DNA of 10,536 nucleotides from Acanthaster planci (GCF_001949145.1 NW_019091502.1:195298-205833); one strand, 5' to 3'; shown: positions 1 to 9,344, counted from the first letter of the stretch. Notes: generated by a model from the letters alone, not told the origin. Made by a program: numbers and translations.

Positions 1-886
1 GTCATAAAAACATGTTGCCAGGAATGGATCTTGCCAAGGGCGCCTATACAGAACCTTCAATCAGAAAGTTTCTAAACCTTTCATTCCTCTCCCTTTCACA
101 ATTTGACCTTCGCCGAGCAGAATGCATTGAAATGTATACAATAACTTCCCACGTCAACGGATTGCAGTATGCGTCACTGTGTTCATGGAATCATTGTGTG
201 CACCTGCACACAATATTATGCTTAGGGGGATGCGACCCGAATATTCCTAAGTCGAAAGCATCGACTTTATGACTAAACTACAGAAATTAAGTCCGAGGGC
301 AAGTACTTTTTCTCACAAAGCGGACAAAACAGCGCCCATCAGGAACTAACTATTTATGTGGGCGTTGACAGGTGAAGTTTCGCATGCTAGTACATGTACA
401 TAGTTTTAATATACGTAAGCTTACAGCACACAGGGACGTATTCAGGATATTTTGTTAGAGGAGGGGTTGGAAATTTTTGTTCGCCCAGGTTGGGGTGTTA
501 CTAAATGTAGTAGTCGCCGTTGGTAAAGCGATTCAATCCCTTTCCCCCTTAACCATTACACGCCAAAATAATACCCCTAAATTCTTTGTGCTTCTTATAG
601 AGCCTCCTAATCTTTACACGTAGGACTCTAAAAAATTGACATTTTTTCCCTTTTCAACTGAAAGCCTCCAACTACATGTAGTGATGAGAATAAATTGACC
701 ATCGTCCTCGCAAAAACAAAAAAGTGTGTTTCTGTTTTGAGAATATCTAATCACAAAAGAAAGCGACCGGAGAGGAACAAAATGAATTTTCTAATCAGGC
801 TTGAGAGGAAAAATAAATTGTCTTTACAAAAAGGGAAAACTAGATTCAGCATCAAAACTTTCAAATCCACTTAAAATCAAGCTTTA
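1..886. other. non-coding flank or intron upstream of the Dispatched exons
   Basis: No exon is supported here. The open frame at 12-272 has no recognisable domain and no convincing splice context, and the first Dispatched exon visible (1113) needs a preceding exon ending in phase 2 that I could not place. The stretch holds a cluster of palindromes at 193-267, two copies of TACATGTA (391-398 and 673-680), and a purine-rich stretch around 430-480 that looks like degraded dispersed-repeat DNA. It is either intron 1 of the Dispatched gene or its 5' flank. Confidence 0.6.
193..267. repeat. cluster of three short palindromes
   Basis: Three inverted repeats lie end to end. Positions 193-202 and 205-214 form a perfect 10-bp stem around a CC centre. 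CTTAGG (221-226) pairs with CCTAAG (246-251). AAGTCGA (249-255) pairs with TCGACTT (261-267) around a 5-nt loop. The last hairpin is followed by CTAA at 273-276. The arms are visible directly; any biological role is unknown. Confidence 0.6.
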
Positions 887-1059
887 ATACGGTGTTTCAC
901 AATAGTGCGCCTCCAAGAGTTTGCAACGCGTCGACCAATCATAGAGCGCGAGATCTGTCGACCCTTTCTAAACGCGAAATGGGTCGACAGATTTCGCGCA
1001 CTGTGATTTGGAAACTCGTTGCAAACTCTTGGAGGCGCACTATTGTGATTTGGCCGTAT
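887..1059. mobile_element. MITE-like foldback element, 173 bp, TA target duplication
   Basis: The element starts ATACGG and ends CCGTAT and is flanked by TA on both sides (885-886 and 1060-1061). Within it 897-928 is the exact reverse complement of 1017-1048 (32 bp). Imperfect complementarity continues inward to the GTCGAC-containing segments at 955-964 and 981-990, so nearly the whole element folds into one hairpin with a loop of about 16 nt. It encodes no protein; the 60-residue open frame starting inside it is accidental. The structure is typical of non-autonomous DNA transposons. The TA duplication suggests a Tc1/mariner-type partner, but TTA (Harbinger-like) cannot be excluded because the terminal bases are ambiguous. 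It ends 53 bp before the Dispatched exon at 1113. Confidence 0.85.
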
Positions 1060-1112
1060 TACGTGTGTTTCTAATTATTTCAGCAAGTTGACCCCCCTTT
1101 TTATTTCTCTAG

Positions 1113-1236
1113 GTACGCAAGAATTTTGTCGCGTTTCTGGTACATTATTTGTTTGCTAGTCTTCATGACAGTCGGAGCATTCGCCGCCGTCAGTTTGACC
1201 TTGTTTGACCTGCCGGACGTAACAAACCCCTCCAAG
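1113..1236 (+). CDS. DISP: Dispatched-family transporter, exon encoding TM1 (first visible exon)
   Basis: This exon encodes 41 residues beginning YARILSRF and ending in DLPDVTNPSK. It follows a pyrimidine-rich tract ending in ctctag (acceptor AG at 1111-1112) and ends at a GT donor (aag|gtagtg). It holds the first transmembrane helix, roughly residues 8-32 of the visible protein, and the start of the first extracellular loop. In Dispatched proteins TM1 is followed by a short acidic stretch and then a GF-x-x-RGT motif; here that motif is completed by the next exon. One leading base belongs to a codon split with an upstream exon (phase 2) that I could not find, so the N-terminal cytoplasmic region and the start codon are missing. 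The alternative acceptor at 1081-1083 gives no better frame. Confidence 0.85.
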
Positions 1237-1462
1237 GTAGTGTAACTTTGGTCGAACTAATGCATTGACATTATTGTGCATGTATTCTTGAACTTGAGAC
1301 GTGTGTGCATTTTTGCACAACACACATTTGTTTGGTTTACAAGCACTGACTGCCAGTTTGTATTGGGTTCCTGCTTACATGTATTTACTTTTGCGTAAAG
1401 TTTGTATGAAGGCCCGTGTAATTCAACGTGTGGTTCTGGTGACTTTTTCTTCCTATGCTAAG

Positions 1463-1631
1463 GGATTCGTGGCTCGTGGGACAGTCATCTCTGCGCGGCT
1501 AGCTGGTCTCATAAACCTGTTGGAGGACCGTGAGAACATGTTAACCGGTTTCAACGTAGAAGAAGCTTTGACGATGACAACGGCAACCCCATCCTTTAAT
1601 AATACCAACCTACCCTTTTGCAGCTCCATAG
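1463..1631 (+). CDS. DISP: Dispatched-family transporter, second visible exon (start of extracellular loop 1)
   Basis: This exon encodes 56 residues starting GFVARGTVIS and ending PFCSSI, plus the first base of a split glycine codon. It is bounded by an acceptor AG at 1461-1462 and a strong donor (atag|gtaagc). It joins in phase 0 to the upstream exon, rebuilding the Dispatched-type junction (NPSK then GFVARGT), and in phase 1 to the large 3' exon. The product lies in the first extracellular loop just after TM1. It contains one N-glycosylation sequon (NNT) and the first loop cysteine. The flanking introns are short (226 and 324 bp). Both phases fit, and the frame agrees with the family motif, so the exon is well supported despite its small size. 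Confidence 0.88.
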
Positions 1632-1955
1632 GTAAGCAAATGGGCATCACTCACATTTTTCTTAAATGGGTTCAAAATCATAAGCCAATCTTGGAGGAAG
1701 CCTTTAAAATCAGCGCATGATGCCGATACATTACTAGACAGTCCAAGCGCCTTTAAACACTTATATATGCAAACAATGGTAACACTGAGTTTTAGGCCAA
1801 TTTCAATTTGTGGTTGTTCATTTGTTAGTGATATAGGGTTAATTTTTTCATGTCTCCGTCGAAGGATTGCTAACTTAAAACCTTTGCTTCATAAAGGATT
1901 TGACCAAAACATTCTGGCAAATTCATGTGTGACTTTTTATGTACTACGTGTGCAG
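1632..1955 (+). other. intron between the second exon and the large Dispatched exon
   Basis: The 324-bp intron runs from the gtaagc donor to a tgtgcag acceptor. The open frame starting at 1925 reads through this acceptor, so the ATG at 1925 is not a real start. The frame at 1767-2135 is a shadow. Nothing else is seen in it. Confidence 0.8.
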
Positions 1956-4621
1956 GGTACTGGGATGCTTTTGTGCTTACCTTGGTCTTTGAAGGAGTGG
2001 ACGGAAGAAATATGCTCACACTGGAGGCTATCAAGTCTGTGTGCGAAGCCGAGAAAAGATTTGTTACGTCTCACCCTCTTTATCAAGACTACTGCCTTTG
2101 CCGTGGTAACGAAACCGACAACAAATGCCCCCTAACCTGGTCCATTGGCAACTACGTGGCACTGCTGTCGAACAAGACATCCTGCGAGGACATCAACGAA
2201 AGCGACGTTGACCGCACCGTGGACTTACTGGTATTCTGTGCGCCTTTTTTCAAAGGTGTGTCACCATCGGATCTGGAAGACTCGATGCTTTCCCAATCTG
2301 TACCAGAGGAGTGTAACGAACATATTCACACCATACTGTACTACCTTCTCCCAGCAGACTTTAGCCGCGATATTTTGGAGAACAAGATACCCCTGGAGTC
2401 TTCACTTACTGCCTCGTTTTTACCTCTCTCTGGAGTGGAAAAGAGTGTCTTAAAGGCCATCTACAAGGAGAATATCTTATCTCTGCCAGATACGGACGGA
2501 GTCACACGTCTGACAGCAGTAGACGCCTTCATACAGATATATCTCTTTCCTGATTTTCTTTTGAGAGATACCTTGATAGTGGCTCTGGCATCGGTGGTGG
2601 TATTCCTTTTAATTTGGGTGTACACCGGGTCTCTTCTGGTGACTGTAGCAGCTTTCCTGAACATCGTTTTCTCTCTAGTTTTGGCATACTTTTTCTACAC
2701 TGCAGTATTTCTCAGGCCTTTCTTTCCCTTTAGCAATATCGTCGCAATGGTCCTGTTAATTGGCGTCGGAGCAGATGACACGTTTGTGTTCGTGGACTTG
2801 TGGAAGCGGCGCAAATCGGAGCTCAGTTGCCGGAATTTAACCGATCTCGTTCTCGAGACCTTACGCCACGCTGCGCTCACAATGTTCGTCACTAGCTTCA
2901 CCACAGCAGCCGCACTGTACGCTTCGGTCATGAGCGATATTACAGTTGTAAGATGTTTTGCTGTTTTTGCAGGGACAGCCATAGTTATGAATTTGGCACT
3001 GACCCTGACGCTGCTCCCAGCAATAATTGTTATGCACGAGAAGGTATCACGTTGTTGCGGCCTTTCTTATTGGTGGTCGCAAGTGTTTCGGTGCAAATTT
3101 AATAAAATCAAAAGTCTTAATAAACCTTTCGAGAGGTTAAACAAGGATTTAGTACCTTTTTTAGTTCTAAAGCTGAGGTATCTATTTATCGTTGTGTTCC
3201 TGTTGTTGATGACAGGGGCTGGTTTAGTGGTGTTTTACTCCCCACGACTCAATGTCCCTTCTAGATCTGACGAGCAATTTTTCATCGATTCAGATTACCT
3301 GGAACAGTACGATATCTTCTACAAAGATCAGTTTTCTTTCAACCACCAACTGCAATTGCCAGATTTTGTGGGTTGCGTTGTTTGGGGTGTTCAGGCTGTG
3401 GACAACGGAGACTGGTGGGATCCGGATGATAGGGGTAGGCTGGTCTTGGATGAGGGTTTTCAACTTGTGAGTTCGGAGCAACAGACGTGGTTGCTGGATT
3501 TCTGCCGAGACCTCCGCAACCAGACTTTTTTCAAGTCGTCAGATTTTCCTCTTGGATGCTTCCTGGAGGATTTCATCACCCTCATGCAACAGCCGTGCGT
3601 TAATCCATTCACGGGTGAAGATGCTTCCCCATGTTGTAACCAACGAGACTTTCCGTTAGATCCTACACTCTTCAGCACTTGCGTCGCTAAATTTGCAAAC
3701 TTGGGATTCCTTCCTGGTGTATTTTTTAACAGAAACACCTCAAAGGTAGCTGCAGTGAAAATAGCTTTCCCAACCACCTTTCCGAGAAGCTACGTCCAGG
3801 CGTCAAATGAAGAAATATGGCAAACTGTGAACGCATGGGTTGAGGGGCAATTGAAGTCAGCACCAGATTCCTTTCAGCGGGGTTGGTTTGTTCCTGATAT
3901 TTCATTAGGCCTGAATAGCTCGGAATTCTTGTTCTTTGACTTGCAACAAAGTCTGGCATCGGGGACTGTCTCATCCATGTTGGTGACGCTGGCAATGGCT
4001 TCCGTGGTTCTTTGTCTCACTATTCGTAACATCTGGCTGGCCGTATGGGCAATGCTGACCATTGCAAGTGCTGTGTTTGTAACTGTTGCAAGCCTGGTTC
4101 TTCTGGGATGGAACCTGGGAGTAGTGGAGGCGACCATAATAACCTTGGCCGTCGGTCTGTCTGTAGACTACACCATTCACTACGGCACAGCATATAAGCT
4201 CTCGCCGAGCACAGATCGCAGGCAGCGGTCACGGAATTCGTTGGTAACCATGACGCCAGCGATCACCATGGCCGCCCTAACAACTTTTCTCGCTGGCTCC
4301 CTAGCCCTGTTTTCGAGGGTCCTGATCTTTTACCAGTTCAGTGTATTCCTCATGCTGGTGATGGTTATCAGTTGGAGCCACGGGACGTTCTTCTTCGAAT
4401 CTCTTTGCACGGTATTCGGTCCTGAGGGATCATGCGGCAATTTGCCAAGTCTTACATCTTGTTGCAAGTGCGGTGAACGGAACACCTCTGAATCAATGAC
4501 GACGAATGGTTCTCTGCCTTCTAAGGTCAAAAATGCAAAAGTCGAGTTGGATGCATACTCTCGCGCAACTCCTGAGTATCCAAGGTCGGGAGAACATATT
4601 TACACCATAAGTAGCCTATAA
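1956..4621 (+). CDS. DISP: Dispatched-family RND transporter, large terminal exon (TM2-TM12)
   Basis: This 2.67-kb exon encodes the last 888 residues and the stop TAA; with the two upstream exons 985 residues are visible. Dispatched proteins use a cation gradient to release cholesterol-modified Hedgehog from producing cells. Visible layout, numbered in the joined protein: extracellular loop 1 to about 300 with eight cysteines and four sequons; TM2-TM6 about 304-455 (sterol-sensing-like domain); TM7 504-525; extracellular loop 2 about 526-760 with seven cysteines and three sequons; TM8-TM12 about 766-911; cytoplasmic tail of about 70 residues. TM4 carries GVGADDTFVF (Asp371, Asp372) and TM10 carries GLSVDYTIHYG (Asp835). 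These are the family's relay acidic residues, and the TM10 motif separates Dispatched from Patched. The protein is shorter than vertebrate and fly Dispatched, mostly because of its short tail. Which paralogue it is (DISP1 or DISP3 type) is not resolved. Confidence 0.92.
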
Positions 4622-5500
4622 GGTTTTCGTGCTACAGAATGTTCAAATGGTGTCCCACTTTACATGAACAGTGACACTTTCAATTCTTAATACCATAGGA
4701 ATGGTCCCATTTCTGCTCTTCGAAGTAGTCTGTTGAGAAAACGGAACTAAGATTACGGACTGAATCCAGACACAATGAAGTCACTTCATGCTGCTGTTTA
4801 CGACGAGTAATGTTTTGTTTGATAAATATTAGAAAAAGTATAAACGATTATTATATTACATTTAAATTAAATGTTGATAAATGTTATTAGACATAATAAT
4901 TATATTTTGTAAGAATTGATACTAATTGTCACCTGTAGATTTAATTAAGGAAATGTAGAAAATTGACCATGAAACAATTAGTATAATTATTTAAATGAAA
5001 TTCAGTTTATGTATTAACTCAATTATAATTTTATTGACAATTCAGTGGTGTGCATCTTACAATTTACTTGTTTTATTCTTGATTATGTTTAAATTTCATT
5101 AAACTCCAATAATTGGCCGTTAATTTATTTGATCATTAAGAATTTTCTCTCTGGTGAAATTCAAGACTTCCTTAATTTTGATACTTTATTAACGCAGGAA
5201 TTACAGTTAGTTTTCTTTTTCAGCGTAACTCGTTTTCAGTAGTGGTGCCGAAAATTGGTAGAAAAACCGTTTATTAATCAGACGTTATGTTTCTTCTTAT
5301 AAGTTACAAGGGCACTTATGCATTGTATCAAGAGGTAATGTGTACATTTGTATAATTTTGGTATGAGTATGGAGCATCTTTGGGTTCACAGTACAACATT
5401 ATTTTTGCAGTAAATTTACCATTTTCTTAGGTCTTGACCTTTTCTCAATTTTGGACTTAAGAATCTTAAGTGTTTTACTGTAATTGAACAAAACTTTAAA
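4622..5500 (+). other. 3'UTR and AT-rich downstream DNA of the Dispatched gene
   Basis: The DNA after the stop becomes very AT-rich from about 4800 and has no coding signal. ATTAAA, the common variant poly(A) signal, occurs at 4866-4871 and 5098-5103. The first canonical AATAAA downstream is not until 5874-5879, which would give a 1.25-kb 3'UTR reaching almost to the next gene. One of the ATTAAA sites is the more likely end, but sequence alone cannot decide. Confidence 0.5.
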
Positions 5501-6103
5501 ACACACATCTTGATTGGCCGGTATGATTTGTTTCTGGAATCATGAAATTGACACTGAAGGTTTCTGAATTAGGTGTCCACTTAATGACCCATGTGTGACC
5601 TTTTGCAATTGTGACCGAGAACGCTGCCGACGGTCCCGCCGATCGATGTGTTTTGATACGGAGTGTAATTATTTTCCTTTTAAATTTATCGGGGAAGGGA
5701 TTATGTACCATACCCAATTTGGTTTCAGATGTTGTTAAAACTGTAGCTCCATACAAATTGGGTAAAAACTATTGTTTCTTCATGTGCTGACATTATAAAA
5801 ATCTCTTCAATCCATGGTAAAACGGAAAGAGAGGTACCCATTTTTGGCGAATTATTGGTGGCGCTATCACAATAATAAAGAGAGAATGCGAAGGACTGAA
5901 GGCAAGTCTAAAAGTTTTGCAGATGGCTGGTACTCAGTCCCGTATCATTAATCAGCCTACTCTACTATGGAGACCAACTATTAGAGGTCAAACGTCAATT
6001 AAATACTGCGGGGGACCTCACACGTGTGTAATACAGTCACTCCAACTCTGAAAAAATAAGCTCATTTGAAACTGAAAGAACTGGTGATTGCAGATCTACT
6101 AAT
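5501..6103 (+). promoter_or_regulatory. intergenic DNA and probable promoter/5'UTR of the DDX54-like gene
   Basis: No gene is supported here; the 86-residue minus-strand frame at 5496-5756 has no family features. A 10-bp inverted repeat lies at 5713-5722 and 5754-5763. The perfect palindrome CACACGTGTG at 6019-6028, containing the E-box CACGTG, sits about 80 bp upstream of the proposed start codon. A ttgcag at about 6088-6093 could be the acceptor of a 5'UTR intron. No TATA box is evident. The promoter assignment rests on position only. Confidence 0.4.
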
Positions 6104-6268
6104 ATGGGAAAAAAGAAGAGGGGAAGACCTTCAAAAAAGCACAAAACTCAACCTAAAGGGAAAAATGAGCAGAAAGAGATCGGTCGATCGCGTGGTGCAG
6201 ATAGTGGCTTGGACTCCGGACTGGAATCAGATGTAGAAGAGAGGGCTGTTGTACCAACTGAGAGACGG
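6104..6268 (+). CDS. DDX54: probable first coding exon of the DDX54-like helicase (basic N-terminus with AT-hook-like motif)
   Basis: The ATG at 6104 has a good initiation context (A at -3, G at +4). It opens 55 residues: a lysine/arginine-rich head containing KKKRGRPSKKHK, then a serine/acidic stretch (DSGLDSGLESDVEE). The block ends at a modest donor (acgg|gtaggc) in phase 0, matching the phase of the next DDX54 exon at 8164. DDX54 proteins begin with a basic stretch and then an acidic one before the conserved DTRE region, so length, composition and phase fit. The GRP core flanked by basic residues is an AT-hook-like motif and also a likely nuclear/nucleolar targeting signal. Doubts: the intron would be 1.9 kb, the donor is not strong, and the residues are not conserved enough to prove the link. 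It could be the first exon of an unrelated nuclear protein, or a further small exon could be missing. Confidence 0.55.
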
Positions 6269-8163
6269 GTAGGCAAGCTGGGCCTAAGTCTAAGTAATTT
6301 ACTACTACTCGCTGTACACGTTTGGACAGTGGAGTACTAGTCGGGGGATAATATAAGTGGATAAGACAGTAAGAAGAAGAGAAACCACACAAAGTAGGCA
6401 TGTGACAATTTTGTAGTCGATAGTCTGATTATTAAGTTAGTCTGATATAGATGTAACAGGCATATGCCAAAAGATAGGTTTTAAAAATAAGCTTTCTAAT
6501 GATGCCAAGAGCAATGTTATGCAATGTTGGGTTGGGGAGTTTGTGTTTTTTTAAATGGGCGTATTTTGTGCGTCAGTATTTGTATTGAATAACATAGGAA
6601 TCTTCTGAAAAAAACTGTGACCCACAATCCTTGCTTTGCGTTATATGGCAAGATGGCGTGCACATCGCACTTGCACCACATGGAACTGAACAACTAGTAG
6701 TCCGATAAAAAAAAACCCTTCGAAGCGACAAAGGTTCAGAATTTGCTCAAATTACACCCACTTGCAGCTCAAGAGTTATGTTTCACAACAATTCAGCTAA
6801 AAATGACAACGCTTTGTTACAAACCAGGATTAGTTGGGCAGAATTCGAGCTTGAACTTTGGCGGCACTGTAATGGCACTTTCTGGAGGTCGATCGGAAAA
6901 TTTCAAAAGCGAACGTGTACTTTGTCTTTTTCTCATTACATATTCATTAATTTGTCTGCCAGACTCCGTACAACAGCCAATCAGGAGCGTGAAATCCGGA
7001 CACACCTTCGGCAAGCAGAGAATCAGGCTAATACTTGTGTGGGCACCTTTCGGAGGTCGCGCGCTTGGCGTGTTTGCACATGCCTACACAAAGAAGCAGG
7101 GCAAAAACCAGAATTTATCAAAAACCAAACAGTCGTATCCTTTGCAGTGGTTGTGTGATGTTTCCTAATGGCATGTCAACTACTTGAACTAGGCCTTTGT
7201 GTATGATTCAGAATCAGAGACATTGATGGTTCTTGGATCACATTTGTTGATGAGTTTACAAAGTAGGAAAGGATGTTTTATCCTGTTGTTTCTTCTTTGT
7301 TTATTCGTTTTCATTTGTTCATTGATTTCATTTTTCGGGATACACTTTCAAAGACACTAAATATACAAAGATATATTTAACCATTTGAAACCAAACATAA
7401 AGGACACAATATTTAACCAGCTCCGGCTGGATTACCCAAAAGAAACATAGTTTCTGTTGAGGGGCTTTCCAAATTGGAAACAATAAAAATTGGAACAATT
7501 ATAAATGCAAAAACGTAAGGAAATAAAAACAATATTAATATAAAATAACATCATATTACAACATACATGTAACTGTGTATAAATATAATAGTAACTTGAG
7601 TGTATTAAGTTACTTTAAGTGTACATACAAAAATGACTGGTTCTGGCAAGGCAATGGAAAACAAAATACATGTACATGTAACCCTAAAAAAACAAAAGGG
7701 GGTACAACAATTTCTCAAAAATAAAAAAAATTGTTTGGATGACTTAACAGAATTGAAGCTGTGATAGTGGTAGGCCTAAACAAACTCTGTTGAAGGTTGA
7801 CAGCAATTTTCTTGAAAAGTCAAAATGTGTTTCAGTTGTAGATTCATGTCTTCAATCCATGCAGAAAAAGGTGGCCTCAGGATGCAACATTCCATTTTTT
7901 TCCCAATTTTTATGCCACTTAGCGTATCTTTCCAAATTAATTCTTCACTTGGTTTTAATATCCTCCCAAGGGATGCCAAAAATAGCCTTTATTTTTGGGA
8001 GTCTGCGTAACTCATATCACTCATTTTTGTTTTGCTTTCTTTTTCCTTTGTGTTAGTCATTACAGGCTTACACTTGCCTGAATTCCTTCAAGTTTTAAAT
8101 GACGTTGACATAAACATTTCCTAAGAAAATTGCTCTCTCTCTCTCTTTCGCTCTGTCTGTCAG
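6269..8163 (+). other. putative intron 1 of the DDX54-like gene; no supported gene
   Basis: The stretch is AT-rich DNA with overlapping open frames around 6743-7168 (+) and 7776-7979 (-). None has recognisable domains, a clean exon context or splice phases matching the gene. The frames at 6743-7168 overlap each other in two registers, which suggests chance or a decayed repeat rather than a gene. TACATGTA occurs at 7564-7571, 7667-7674 and 7673-7680. The 3' end has a (CT)n run at about 8131-8147 that serves as the polypyrimidine tract of the next exon. Confidence 0.5.
8131..8163 (+). repeat. (CT)n microsatellite acting as polypyrimidine tract
   Basis: A run of CT dinucleotides is followed by further pyrimidines and ends in gtcag at the exon boundary. 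It is both a simple repeat and a very strong 3' splice-site tract for the exon at 8164, so length variation here could affect splicing. Confidence 0.7.
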
Positions 8164-8290
8164 CCTGGAATGGTCTCCGCGGGTTTCCCCAAGCTAGATG
8201 GTTACACATCTGATGCAGAACCAGACACCAGGGAACTGGTCAAGCAAATGAACAGGAAGAAGAAGAAATCGGGCGGGTTCCAGTCCATGG
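8164..8290 (+). CDS. DDX54: DDX54-like DEAD-box helicase exon: N-terminal conserved box and start of Q-motif region
   Basis: This exon encodes 42 residues starting [10 protein letters not shown], plus one base of a split glycine codon. It holds [12 protein letters not shown] and the run [12 protein letters not shown], which closely match the DDX54/Dbp10 signature just before the helicase core. This signature separates DDX54 from other DEAD-box helicases. The phenylalanine of GGFQSM is residue 94 if the exon at 6104 is exon 1. It lies 17 residues upstream of the Q motif, as expected of the conserved aromatic that stacks on adenine. The acceptor is preceded by a long pyrimidine tract; the donor is catgg|gtgggt in phase 1. 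DDX54/Dbp10 is a nucleolar RNA-dependent ATPase needed for 60S ribosomal subunit maturation. Confidence 0.93.
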
Positions 8291-8913
8291 GTGGGTCATG
8301 AGATTGTCTTAATAAATCATGTATTTGAATACTTGAATATTCATCACTTCCAATGACCAGGTTTGATTGTGCTATTTAGTAACCCATTTCAATATATGAT
8401 GGAGTGTTACAAATCCAAATGTTCAGTCCATTCAGTACAAACATGGAAATGAAAATCAAAAGTAACAAGAAAGAGCTCTCTATCTAGCCACCTCTTATCT
8501 TCCTCAATATGGCTTAGAAAATGACCCAAAAGTGTAAATCTAATGAAGAAACACTAATTTAGGAGGGGGGAAGTTTACTTTAATAATGCCTAGACATGTT
8601 CTGTCATATCCCATAGACTTTGTGTACAAGGTCTAAGATGATAGCTGGATACTTGATATTGCAAACTGCAAGCTTTCTAACAGTCAACAAAGCAAAAGAA
8701 ATCTTTGGCATCAATGCTTAGTTGCAAGAATGACCTGAATTAAATTATCTATTAAAAATAAAAATAAAATCTCAGGAAAAGTTATGTCAGTCTAAAGATA
8801 GACAGCAGATGGACTGACACTCCATTCTTTGTGAAGTTACCAATCTAAGCGAAGATTCAGATGTAGAAGTTCACATATCGCATTCTTGTCACGGTTATTA
8901 TTGCATTATTCAG
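8291..8913 (+). other. intron of the DDX54-like gene
   Basis: The 623-bp intron runs from gtgggt to attattcag. It is AT-rich, and I see no gene, repeat array or inverted repeat of note. Confidence 0.85.
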
Positions 8914-8984
8914 GGTTGAGCCAACCAGTATTCAGTGGCATCATGAAGAAAGGCTACAAGATACCGACGCCCATCCAGAGAAAG
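8914..8984 (+). CDS. DDX54: DDX54-like DEAD-box helicase exon: Q motif
   Basis: This 71-bp exon completes the split glycine and encodes 23 residues, [23 protein letters not shown]. Together with the previous exon it reads FQSMGLS...GYKIPTPIQ, the complete Q motif of DEAD-box helicases, in which the terminal glutamine recognises adenine. The exon is too short to appear as an open frame of its own, yet its identity is clear from the motif and from matching phases: phase 1 in (cag|gg) and phase 0 out (aag|gttact). It lies between introns of 623 and 799 bp. Confidence 0.95.
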
Positions 8985-9344
8985 GTTACTCATCAATTTA
9001 TCCCAAGCAAAAAGTAGAAAAATAAGACCGCTCGCTTCGAAAGTTGTGAAGAATGATTATTCTTTTTTTTTATGATACCCCAGTCCTCCTGAATTAATCC
9101 ACATCCACTGTTAGGATTTGAAGGGGTATGCAGAAGTAGGCAAGATTCAGTAAATCCACTAAAACTCTACATGCGTCTGGGAAGTTTTAGGCTTCTTGCC
9201 CCTGCCGTGGAGATTGTTAGATGTTTGACGTCTGTTTTCCTGTCATGAGAAATGAAATGAAAAAGCATGCTTGTATTATAAATTTGTAATATTTCAATGG
9301 ACTTTCTCACAGACTAATCCATCAAGCCTAACCCCGTGGTCTTT

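Noticed and set aside
12-272. 86-residue open frame on the + strand
   Set aside because: It has no domain, no splice context and no family resemblance, and it overlaps a palindrome cluster. It does not supply the missing phase-2 exon end needed before 1113.
892-1074. 60-residue open frame
   Set aside because: It lies almost wholly inside the foldback element and its reading follows the inverted repeat.
1301-1325. Small hairpin (GTGTGTGCA with TGCAC..CACAC) in the first visible intron
   Set aside because: The stem is broken by a bulge and is made of simple TG/CA sequence, so it is likely chance.
1925-1955. ATG at 1925 as the start of an 898-residue transporter
   Set aside because: The first ten residues are intron read-through before the acceptor at 1954-1955, and the upstream exons restore TM1 and the GF-x-x-RGT region in matching phases.
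5496-5756. 86-residue minus-strand open frame in the intergenic region
   Set aside because: It has no recognisable motif and sits in AT-rich DNA without gene context.
6743-7168. Two overlapping + frames of 141 and 126 residues
   Set aside because: Neither has a domain, neither fits the splice phases of the helicase gene, and overlapping frames of this length can occur by chance in a decayed repeat.
7776-7979. 67-residue minus-strand frame that loosely resembled a transposon protein remnant
   Set aside because: I could not tie it to any reverse transcriptase or transposase motif, so the resemblance is not supportable.
6228-8869. 13-base word TCAGATGTAGAAG shared by the putative exon at 6104 and the intron near 8857
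   Set aside because: One shared 13-mer is about what chance predicts in a window of this size.
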